Source: Haloarcula sp. H-GB4
GTDB taxonomy: Archaea; Halobacteriota; Halobacteria; Halobacteriales; Haloarculaceae
Assembly: GCF_030848575.1 (NCBI RefSeq)
Contig: NZ_JAVDDX010000001.1
Location: 1,302,001-1,366,000 of the forward strand
DNA: 64,000 nt
Reading direction: 5' to 3'
Shown here: positions 1-8,400 of the stretch, one piece after another
How the letters are laid out: each line of letters starts with the position of its first letter
Numbering within the stretch: the stretch's first letter is position 1
The notes under the pieces: model-generated
Seen by the model: the letters and a program-made list of their open reading frames with translations, nothing else
Database searches by the model: none
Told to the model about the DNA's origin: nothing
Position numbers and translations under genes: made by a program

Positions 1-360
1 GACACTCACACCGACTTCTTCAGCCCGTCCGGCGAAGCCGTGCCACATCGCCGCCAGTTCGTCATCGGTCATCTCCGGCGGTAGCGTGAACGTCACGGAA
101 AGATGGGTTGGTGGGATGCCGGAGACGGCAACGTCGGCCAGTACTACATCGAGTGCAAACCGACCGGCCCGCTCGAACCCCAGATCGGGGAGAACTGACA
201 GCGGGTCAGTAGCTGTAACGAGGGCGTCGCCGCCCACGTCGATGACGCCGAAGTCAATGCCGTGGGTCGGCCCCAGCGTCACATCCTCTCGGTCCGCACC
301 CAGTTCCGGATAGATGACGCTATCGAACAGTTCGCGGTCGATTTTTCCGAGGTCACTCAT
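1..360 (-). CDS. AIR synthase-related (HypE/PurM-like) protein, 3' part cut by window edge
   Basis: The minus strand from the ATG at 360 is open to the window edge, giving 120 N-terminal residues. They contain a conserved-looking stretch THGIDFGVIDVGGDALV followed by TATDPLSVLPDLG. This is the N-terminal ATP-binding arrangement of the PurM/HypE/ThiL superfamily, in which aspartates bind Mg-ATP. The substrate cannot be told: haloarchaea carry several AIR-synthase-like proteins outside purine synthesis. It starts 45 bases after the stop of rqcH on the same strand and may be co-transcribed with it. The C-terminal half lies outside the window. Confidence 0.75.
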   Translation of the reverse strand, partial: MSDLGKIDRELFDSVIYPELGADREDVTLGPTHGIDFGVIDVGGDALVTATDPLSVLPDLGFERAGRFALDVVLADVAVSGIPPTHLSVTFTLPPEMTDDELAAMWHGFAGRAEEVGVSV

Positions 361-405
361 GCAGCCAGCCACCTCCGGCGCGGTGTTCCCTCTGACCCGA
401 CATGG

Positions 406-2559
406 TCAGTCCTCAGTCATTCGACTACCGCCAGGCGGCAAGAACTCCTGTATCTGGTCCGGGCTGGCGACCTTACGGACGAACGACTCGTCGGCGAAGC
501 GGGACCTGAACTCCCGGTACAGGCGCTTGGCGATGTCGTTCTGCGCGAACTGTCCCGGTTCGACGGTGATGCTGGTCGCGGCCTGTCCCTCGATAGCCGC
601 GGGTGGGCCGCCGATGACTCGCGTCTCGTCGTCGCAGGTGATGCCGACGGCGACGCCGGCCGGCGTGCCCTCAAAGTACGTCCGGTCGCCGCGGACGGCG
701 AAGCCGCCCTTCTCCAGGTACTCGCCGCTTTCCGGCGTCTTCGACACCTGATCGGGGTCGACCATGTACACGTCGCCGGCGAACTTCCCGTCTTTCCAGA
801 CCGAGGAATACGAAACCGCGAACTTCGCGGCCTGGTCCAGTGACGACTGCGGGAACTCCACCTCCTTGGACGGCTCGCTGGGGCCGGTCGCTTTGAGTAC
901 CGTGACCGGGCCACCGTGAGCCTGGGCGTGGAAGAACTTGTCACCGCCCTCCAGATACTTCTGGACGAGTTCCTCGTTGTCATCTGCGTCCCGACCGCCG
1001 ATGACGAGGAAGCCGTCTGAGGTGTGGAACCAGCGGAACTGCTCGTACCAGCGTTCAGTCGACCGGGTGGGGATGGACTGCATCGAGAGCCAGTCCGTCG
1101 GTTCGTCCTCGCCCTCGTCCTCGTCGGTCTCGTCTTCGCCGTCGTCGGCCTCCCACTCGTCCCGCCGCTCTTTGACCGCTTCGAGGTCCTCACGGGTGTT
1201 CTCGATAGCGGCGAGCGCGCCCTCCTTCTTTTCCTCGATGCGTTTGGCCTCTTTGTACAGTTCGTCGGCGTTCTTCTCGACGCCGGTGAAGGCGTCCACT
1301 GTGACCCGCGTGCCGTCAATGTCGAGGGTCACCGTCCCCTCGCTCCCGTCGAGAGAGACGACCGCCTCGGCAGCCGCGATGCCGCGGTCGGCTCCCTCGT
1401 CGAACTTCGCCTCGATGTCGTCCCAGGACACGTCGTCCTCGCGGGCGGCCTGAACCGTCGAGAGCACGTCGTCGACGAGGTCGTAGTTGGCGTACAGCAG
1501 TTCGGCCTTCTCCCGCTCGGCCTCGGCGTCGGCCTCGAAGTCCTCGATAGCCTGTTCCTGCTGCTGGATGATTCGTTTCTGTTTCTCGATCTCGGCCTCG
1601 AAGTCCGGGCGCTGTGTTTCGCCGCCCTCGACTTCCTCCTCCCGCTGGAAATTGAAGAAGTAGTCGTCCAGCGCGGAGTTGAACTCCGTGAAGGATTCGC
1701 TGTAGAGTTCCTCGTACTCCGACAGCGGAATCGGGGTCACGTCGACGCGCCGCCGGTCCGGGTCCTCGTCGGTCTCACCGCCGCTTGCCCCGTCACCGTC
1801 ATCGAGCGTCTCGTAGTACACCCGCGGGTCGACGTTCCCCTCACGCAGGCGCGTCCCCATTTCGTCGATGAGTTCGTACAGCCGCTCGAAGTCGGACTCC
1901 TCGAGGTCGTCGACGGCGACGTTGTAGTCAATACCGGCGCGGGTACACAGCTCCTCACCGTAGAGACCGCCGAAGTTCAGTTGCGTCGCCAGCGTCCGGA
2001 CGAGGTCGGCGTCGGATTCCTTGATACGGGCGACGAAGCCGTCGTAATCGACGGTCATCGGGTTGAACCGCGCCGACGGGAACTCGTAGGGCGTCCCGGG
2101 TGCAACGGTGCGGGATTTGAGCCGAACCGTCTCCAGACAGTCGATGACCTCGCCGTATTCGTCCAACACGGCAACGTTGCCGTCGCCGAACAGTTCTGCA
2201 ACGATAGTCGTCGACGCGTCCTCGCGGTCGAACTCCAGTTCGATGATGCGGTCGAACTCGAACTGCTCGACGCGGACGAGGTCAGCGCCCGACAGTCGGT
2301 TCCGGAGCATCATCGCGAAATCCGGCGGCCGACCCGGCGCGTCGGGGACGTGGCTCTGGTCAGCAACGTGGGCGCGCTTGACATCACCGACCTCGATGAG
2401 GAACTCGACGCGCCCGCGGTCGAAGTCCCGGAGCTTCAGTCTGACGAGGTCGTCCTCGGGGTAAAGGTACGCCTTGTCGAGCTTCGCGCCCTCGTAGCCG
2501 GCGAGTTCGCCCTCAAGCGCGGCAAGGTCGACGCTCGTCAGTTCCCGCTTGTGGTCCAT
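406..2559 (-). CDS. rqcH: RqcH/NEMF/Rqc2 (NFACT) ribosome quality control protein
   Basis: 717 residues with the full NFACT layout. The NFACT-N domain is at about 1-235 (start MDHKRELTSVDLAALEGEL). A long acidic coiled-coil middle (about 300-480) has the KQKRIIQQQEQAIEDFEAD helix. The NFACT-R (DUF814) domain at about 490-630 has RWYEQFRWFHTSDGFLVIGG and FFHAQAHGGPVTVLK. In bacteria and eukaryotes this family binds split large ribosomal subunits carrying stalled peptidyl-tRNA and promotes C-terminal tailing; the same role is inferred here. Length is normal for archaea. The gene begins 36 bases after the FAD oxidoreductase and is followed by the AIR-synthase-like gene, a probable three-gene operon. 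Confidence 0.93.
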   Translation of the reverse strand: MDHKRELTSVDLAALEGELAGYEGAKLDKAYLYPEDDLVRLKLRDFDRGRVEFLIEVGDVKRAHVADQSHVPDAPGRPPDFAMMLRNRLSGADLVRVEQFEFDRIIELEFDREDASTTIVAELFGDGNVAVLDEYGEVIDCLETVRLKSRTVAPGTPYEFPSARFNPMTVDYDGFVARIKESDADLVRTLATQLNFGGLYGEELCTRAGIDYNVAVDDLEESDFERLYELIDEMGTRLREGNVDPRVYYETLDDGDGASGGETDEDPDRRRVDVTPIPLSEYEELYSESFTEFNSALDDYFFNFQREEEVEGGETQRPDFEAEIEKQKRIIQQQEQAIEDFEADAEAEREKAELLYANYDLVDDVLSTVQAAREDDVSWDDIEAKFDEGADRGIAAAEAVVSLDGSEGTVTLDIDGTRVTVDAFTGVEKNADELYKEAKRIEEKKEGALAAIENTREDLEAVKERRDEWEADDGEDETDEDEGEDEPTDWLSMQSIPTRSTERWYEQFRWFHTSDGFLVIGGRDADDNEELVQKYLEGGDKFFHAQAHGGPVTVLKATGPSEPSKEVEFPQSSLDQAAKFAVSYSSVWKDGKFAGDVYMVDPDQVSKTPESGEYLEKGGFAVRGDRTYFEGTPAGVAVGITCDDETRVIGGPPAAIEGQAATSITVEPGQFAQNDIAKRLYREFRSRFADESFVRKVASPDQIQEFLPPGGSRMTED

Positions 2560-2595
2560 GTCGGTGGCTGTCGGCGGGCACCCAAAGGCGTTCCG

Positions 2596-3630
2596 TTACC
2601 CGCTGTCGGCGATTTCCTCGCCCGTCTCCAGCCCGTTCCGGAGCGCCGCGTGGAGTCGCCCCTCGCCGGCCACCCAGTCGCCGGCAAAGTGCAGGTCGTG
2701 CTCGGCCGCACACGACAGCAAGTCGTGGTCAACGTCGCCTTCGGGCTGAGAGTAGCGCCAGTGCTGATGGTCGGTCCAGTCGGGGTCGGCTAGCCGGTCG
2801 TCGTCCAGCAATCGGGCCGTCCGCGATGCGATGTCGTCGATGAGCGTGTCGGGGTGTTCGTCGTAGTTCGCAATCGACCACGGCTCGTTCATCTGGACCA
2901 GCAGCAGGGACTCGCCGTCGGGGACGTGGCCGTCTTTGCACTCTTCGCGGCCGATCCAGCCAATGTCGTGGTCCTTGTCACTGTTGACCGCGGCGTACCA
3001 CGGCACGTCGAGTTCGAAGGGGTAGTGCAACACGCCGGCGATGACCGTTCGATAAGGGACCGTGGCGACCTCCTGCCGAAGCTCCCGGCAGTCGTCGTGG
3101 TCCCACCGCGACTGTCCCAGCAGGTCAGCCGTCTGGGGGGCCGGCGGTGTCAGCAGCGCAGCATCGAAGTATCCAAGATCCGCCCCCTCATCGTCCTCAA
3201 GCCGCCAGCCGTCGCGCTGTCGCTCCAGACGCTCGACCCGTACGCCGTTCTCCACGTCGGCGTCGGCCTCGTTGAACAGCCGCTTTGCAACCTGCGTAAT
3301 GCCCGCCTCGTACGTCCATTTGTGTTCGTCAGCATCTCGACCGGTGTCGATATCGCCGGTCCTGTCGAACGCGTAGACCGGTTCCTCGATATCGACGAGT
3401 CCCTCGGTCGGGAGGGACTCTGTGACCAGTTCCGTCACGCGACCGTCGTCGGCCTTGAGATAATTCGCCCCGTACTCGTACGTACAGTCACCATGCCGCC
3501 GAGTCGCGGCGCGCCCGCAGACGCCGCGGCTCTTCTCGAACACTGTTACGTCGACGTCCGCGTCGTGGAGCGCGTACGTTGCCGCTGCACCGGCACCACC
3601 GGCACCGACGACTGCGAGGTTACGAGCCAT
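2596..3630 (-). CDS. FAD/NAD(P)-binding amine-oxidase-like (renalase-type) oxidoreductase
   Basis: 344 residues from the ATG at 3630. I chose this start because MARNLAVVGAGGAGAAATY places the Rossmann GxGxxG loop at the very N terminus; an upstream in-frame start at 3669 adds only a basic, non-conserved leader. FEKSRGVCGRAATRR matches the second dinucleotide-binding segment. The C-terminal HFAGDWVAGEGRLHAALRNG is the usual FAD-contacting end of the flavin amine oxidase/renalase group. The substrate is unknown. It is the first gene of the run with rqcH and the AIR-synthase-like gene. Confidence 0.85.
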   Translation of the reverse strand: MARNLAVVGAGGAGAAATYALHDADVDVTVFEKSRGVCGRAATRRHGDCTYEYGANYLKADDGRVTELVTESLPTEGLVDIEEPVYAFDRTGDIDTGRDADEHKWTYEAGITQVAKRLFNEADADVENGVRVERLERQRDGWRLEDDEGADLGYFDAALLTPPAPQTADLLGQSRWDHDDCRELRQEVATVPYRTVIAGVLHYPFELDVPWYAAVNSDKDHDIGWIGREECKDGHVPDGESLLLVQMNEPWSIANYDEHPDTLIDDIASRTARLLDDDRLADPDWTDHQHWRYSQPEGDVDHDLLSCAAEHDLHFAGDWVAGEGRLHAALRNGLETGEEIADSG

Positions 3631-3701
3631 ACTTGCTCGTCGGACGGTACGAGTAAAAATCCACCACACAACCAGTTCGGACCACCCGCCCGGGGCCCGA
3701 T

Positions 3702-5318
3702 TCAGCGGCCCCGCTGGCGTCGGACGCTCCGACGCGTCCAGCCGATGACGACGAGTATCGCGACACCGACGCCCACCTGTGAAAGTGTGAATCCGGGGCC
3801 CTGTGCCGCAGTCGTTTCCCGGTCGCCGCCGTCAGTGACCGAAACGGATTGGTTCTCTACTCTGAGTGAGCCCGCTGTCTCGCCGTTGACTCGAACGGTT
3901 CCATCGACCGCCTCGAACTCAGTCTCGACGAGTGCCTCTTCCTCGGGGTCGAGTGCCACTCGGTCCGTTGCCACCGGTTTGCCGTCGACCGTCACAGTCA
4001 GTGTCTCGTTAATCGGCCGCGAACCGGCGTTCGTTACTGTCGTTCGCACAGTCGTATTGAACCCGGACCGCACCCAGTCAGCCGACAGTGACGCCTTCCT
4101 GACCTGCAAGTCGGCGTTTCCCTGCCCCGCGAGAGCGGAGCCTCCATCGGTACCCGTTTCCGTCCCGAATCCAGCGGTTTCGTTTCCGATGCCGGTCGTG
4201 TTGCCGGGAGGCGCGCCACCGCCTGCTGTTCCGTTCTGCGTGGTTGCGTTCACGCCCTCGGTCGGCGTCCGACTTTCATTCCTATCCGACTCCGTGAGAT
4301 TGTCATCAATTCCACTGTCGGACTGAGAGTCGTCGCTATTATCGGAGTCATCAGAGTCGTCGGAACCGCCTGAATCGTTCGAACCACCACCATTGGTATC
4401 GCTGTCGTCGTCGGAGTTGTCATCTGAGTCGTCGGTGTCGGCAGCACCGACATTGTCATCTGTTTCAGTTGCGTTCTGTGTCCCGTTTTCAGTCCCCTCG
4501 CTGTCGGTTGGTTGTTCAGTCCCTTCACCCTCAGTCGGCTCCTCGGTCTCTTCACTGTCGGTCGGCTCCTCGGTCTCTTCACTGTCGGTCGGCTCCTCGG
4601 TCTCTTCACTGTCGGTCGGCTCCTCGGTCTCTTCACTGTCGGTCGGCTCCTCGGTCTCCTCGCTGTCGGTCGGTTCTTCCGTTTCCTCGCTGTCGGTCGG
4701 CTCTTCCGTTTCCTCGCTGTCGGTCGGTTCTTCCGTTTCCTTGCTGTCGGTTGGTTCCTCGGTCTCCTCGCTGTCGGTTGGTTCCTCGGTCTCCACGCTG
4801 TCAGTTGGTTCTTCAGTTTCCTCACCGTCCGTCGGTTCTTCGGTCTCTTCACTGCCGGTCGGTTCTTCAGTCCGAGTCTGTGTCTCGGTATTTTCTCTTT
4901 CTGTGGGGTCCTCAGTTTGCGTCGGCTCCTCCGTTTCTTCGGTTTCCGTCGATTCCTCCGTTTCCTCGATCTCAGTCGAGGGTTCTGTCGCTGCACTCTC
5001 CGTGGGTTCCTCCGTCTGGCCGCTTTCAGTCGGGCCCTCCGTTTCTTCCGATTCAGTTTGGGCCTGTTCGGTTGACGTCTGTTGGTCCTCCGCAGTCTGC
5101 TCGCCGCCCTCCGGTGTATCCGTCTCGTTCACCTGTCCAAGTAGTCCCCCGGAGTCGGTCTGAAAAATAGGTTCGACTGTGCCTACTCCGGCGTCCGATA
5201 CACTGTTCTGGGAGCCGGCATCGGACGCAACCACGCTACCGACGGCGAATGCGGACGCGAGCGCAGCGGTACCGAAAACGATAGTGACCGCAGTGAAGAG
5301 TGTCTTTGCCTCGCTCAT
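3702..5318 (-). CDS. Secreted Thr/Glu-rich repeat surface protein with PGF-CTERM-type anchor
   Basis: 538 residues. An N-terminal hydrophobic signal (about 8-30, TAALASAFAVGSVVA) is followed by a Ser/Thr/Glu region. That region contains about 13 copies of a nine-residue unit of the type EEPTDSEET (about 150-275), then a Ser/Asp-rich linker. A CARDB-like Ig fold (about 405-490, around ADWVRSGFNTTVRTTVTNAG) precedes the tail GPGFTLSQVGVGVAILVVIG plus basic residues. That tail is a PGF motif, a membrane helix and arginines, the sorting signal of archaeosortase A substrates. The acidic, Thr-rich repeats look like an extended O-glycosylated stalk. Its C-terminal module is closely related to that of the next gene upstream. 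Function beyond cell-surface exposure is unknown. Confidence 0.85.
   Translation of the reverse strand: MSEAKTLFTAVTIVFGTAALASAFAVGSVVASDAGSQNSVSDAGVGTVEPIFQTDSGGLLGQVNETDTPEGGEQTAEDQQTSTEQAQTESEETEGPTESGQTEEPTESAATEPSTEIEETEESTETEETEEPTQTEDPTERENTETQTRTEEPTGSEETEEPTDGEETEEPTDSVETEEPTDSEETEEPTDSKETEEPTDSEETEEPTDSEETEEPTDSEETEEPTDSEETEEPTDSEETEEPTDSEETEEPTDSEETEEPTEGEGTEQPTDSEGTENGTQNATETDDNVGAADTDDSDDNSDDDSDTNGGGSNDSGGSDDSDDSDNSDDSQSDSGIDDNLTESDRNESRTPTEGVNATTQNGTAGGGAPPGNTTGIGNETAGFGTETGTDGGSALAGQGNADLQVRKASLSADWVRSGFNTTVRTTVTNAGSRPINETLTVTVDGKPVATDRVALDPEEEALVETEFEAVDGTVRVNGETAGSLRVENQSVSVTDGGDRETTAAQGPGFTLSQVGVGVAILVVIGWTRRSVRRQRGR
4512..4870 (-). repeat. 27-bp tandem repeat array coding EEPTDSEET units
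   Basis: About 13 tandem 27-base units inside the surface protein gene. The units between roughly 4530 and 4680 are nearly identical at the DNA level, including synonymous positions. Units toward 4740-4870 diverge (tty/ctc variants, SVE, SKE and DGE residues). The gradient suggests recent expansion at one end by slippage or unequal recombination. Confidence 0.9.
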
Positions 5319-5432
5319 ACAGGGAGGTATGCGAGTAAAGGATTAGTTACCCAGCTGCCAAATCCTCGGTAAGCTCCTCCTTCATGCACAGCTGAGGTAG
5401 CGAGGCCGGATGCCCTGCCATCCACATGGGTA

Positions 5433-8400
5433 CTACACCCGACGACGGACGCGGACAAGACCGGCGATCAGCGCCAGCGCGAGTGCGACTAGCTGGACGG
5501 TGAATCCCGGGCCAGATGCTGCGACCGTTTCGGCGGCTGGCTCTGCGCCGCCACCGCTTTCACCAGTCTCGTCAGTCCCGGACCCACCCGTGCTCTGGGC
5601 GGTAGTCGAGCCGACACGCAGGTCACCGGCACTGACGCCGTTGACTGCTACTGCGCCGTTGACAGCCTCGAACTCTATTGTCACAGTAGTCTGTTCGCCG
5701 GCGTTAAGCCGGACCGTCCGAGAAGCGACCGAGTCGCCGTCAACAGTAACCGTCAGCGTCTGTTCGACGGTTTCGTTGGTCGGGTTCTCGACTGTCGCCC
5801 GCGCCGACGTGTTGAACCCGGACCTGACCCAGTCAGCCATCAGGGACGCATCAGCAACGGTGAGTTCTGCGGGTGTCGGAGTCGATGTATCCGTATTCGA
5901 AGAGTCGGATACCTTCGGAGTGGACGCATTAGCGGCCGGGGAAACGACAGCGATAGTTGATAAATTGGACGCCGTCGCCCGAATGGACCTGTTCGTCGCA
6001 TCGACAGTACTGGGTAGCTGACTCCAAGACCCGTTGTGGTACTGGAACACCCGGACAGCGTCCATCGACCCGTTGGCCGGAAGCGCCGATTCGTTTAGCC
6101 GTAGGGTGTACGTCGCCCGGCTGATAGCAGACGCATTTGCGCCGGAGGTGACGGTCACGTATCCGCGCACGCCATCTTCCTGAACCGCAGCCATATCGTT
6201 TGGCGTGGCGTGTGGGCCGAGCAGCGTCGCATTGAACCCATTGCTTTCGTTGGTCACGTTAAGCGAGAGTTCAGAGAGGGTAAACGCCGGCGCGGTCTCG
6301 GACGGACCGGAGCGGTTCAGCGACTGGGTGACCGTCGAGTTCGCGGCGTCGGCAGTCACTTGGACAGTGACTCCGTTGTCGATCTGTGACTGTGAGATGG
6401 AGGGAGCCTCTGCGCCGCCGCCGTTGTCGGTCTCATCTGAGTCGTCATTGGAACTGAATCCGCCGCCACCGCCTCCGCCACCGCCGCCGCCTCCGCCACC
6501 ACCACCACCGCCGCCGCTACTGCTCTCAGCTTCGACGGCGAGCGTTTCGGTGGTTGCGTTGCCAATAGAGAGCGACCGATCGCCCTCATCATCGAAGGAG
6601 ATACTGAATGACACAGTTGCTGTCTCACCGCCGGCAATCGGACCGAGGCTTTTGGACTTGAGCGTCTGGTTGCTCTCTGTGAGCGCCGCGGTGTAGTTCC
6701 CACTCTCTGTGCCGACATTTGCAACAGTCGCTGTCACGTCAACTGATTCGCCGGTTTCAACGGATGAACTGCTCAGCTTTGCGTCACGAATCTTGAACGT
6801 CGCCGGCTGGGTTACTGAGATGTTTCCGCCGGAGTCACTGTTGACCGCCACATCGTACTCACCGCCACTCTCGAAGACGTAAACGAAGGTGACCTCGGTC
6901 TGTTGACCGCCCGAGAGCGTAACGTTCCTCGTGTCCACGATGTCGTCGTTGGTCTGCAGGCGAACTGGGGAGGTCCCCTCCTCGTCACCATTGTTGACGA
7001 CCGTGGCAGTCACCTCAACGGGCTCGCCTGTTCGAGCGCTCGTCCGGTTCAGTTCGACAGCAGTCGTGTCGAACGCCGCCGGCTCTTTGACCGTGACTGT
7101 GCCCGCTCGCGCGCCATTGATATCGACGACGTAGTTCCCACTGTCGTTGAAGACGTGTTCGTACGTGATTTCTCTCGCCTCACCGCCATCTAAAGTCACT
7201 GTTCGGCTCTCCACGACCGAATTCGCGACTGAGAAGTTCCCTGTGACGTTCCCCGCCTGTCCACCGGTGTTCGTTATGGTCGCGCTAAGTTCGACAGCAC
7301 CGCCTTGGGTCACGGACTCGCTACTGACTGCCGCGTTGCTGATCTCGAACATCGCCGGCTCAGTCACGGTCACACGGGCTCCGAACTGGTTGTCGACGGC
7401 AATGTCTCGCGTCCCCGCATCGCTGAATGACTGGACGAACGTGACAGTCGCTTCCTCGCCGCCGTTGAGTGTCACCGATTGCGTGTCGATCGTGGTACCG
7501 TCTTCCTGTAACCGCACATCGGCCGTCCCGGTCTGGTCACCTTCGTTCCGGACGGTCGCGGCGACCGCTATCGGCGCTCCGGTGACGACATCCGTTCTGT
7601 TCAGGTCAACGCTGGTGGTTTCGAACGTCGCCGTCTCAGACACACGGACCGTCCCGACCCGCACCCCATCAAGATCGATGGAGTACGTGCCAACGGCAGT
7701 GAACGGCTCCGTGAACGAGACAGTCGTCGATTCCCCGGGGCCTAATTGCAGGTCCGTGGCGCTCGTCTGCTCGTCAGCAACCGTAAGCGGGACCTCGTAG
7801 GTGCCGGCCTGGTCGCCGGTGTTCGTGACCGTTGCAGTCACCGCGACGCTCTGTCCCTCGCTCACACTTGTCGTGTTCAGCGCCCTATCGGATACCTCGA
7901 ACGTCGCTGGCTGCTCTACTGTGACGGTCTGTGTCTCGCTCCCGACGGTGAACTGGTACGTTCCGGGCTCGTCGAACGTCCGCACGTACGTGTCCGTCCC
8001 GGATTCACCCGGTGCGAGGTCGAACGAGACGGCGTCGGGGACTTGATTCCCCGTTTCGATCCAGAACTCCTGGCCTGCGGTCACGGTTCCATCGTTTCTG
8101 GCCCTCACCGTCAGTTCTGCCGCGTCGCCCCGGGTGACCGTCGTCCGGTTCCAGCTCGCGTCGGTGATCTGGATATCGGGCTGGCCGACAGTCAGGGTGC
8201 CGGCAGTGACACCGCCCACCGTAACCTCGTGGTCACCCTCATCAACAGCTCCTTCAAGGCGATAGAGGTACGTCTCGTTGGCTGTCTCTCCAGCCGAAAC
8301 CGTTATCGATTCCTGGCCGACCTGCGTACCGCCAACTTCGATAGGCAGAGAAATTGTACCTGTCTGTCCGCCAGCATTCTCCACCGTCACCCATAGCTCC

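Noticed and set aside
1024..2793. 589-codon open frame on the plus strand opposite rqcH and the oxidoreductase
   Set aside because: Shadow of high-GC coding on the other strand: it crosses two confident genes and shows no domain.
2854..4326. 490-codon plus-strand open frame
   Set aside because: Antisense to the FAD oxidoreductase and surface protein; composition is basic and Pro/Ser-rich, unlike halophile proteins.
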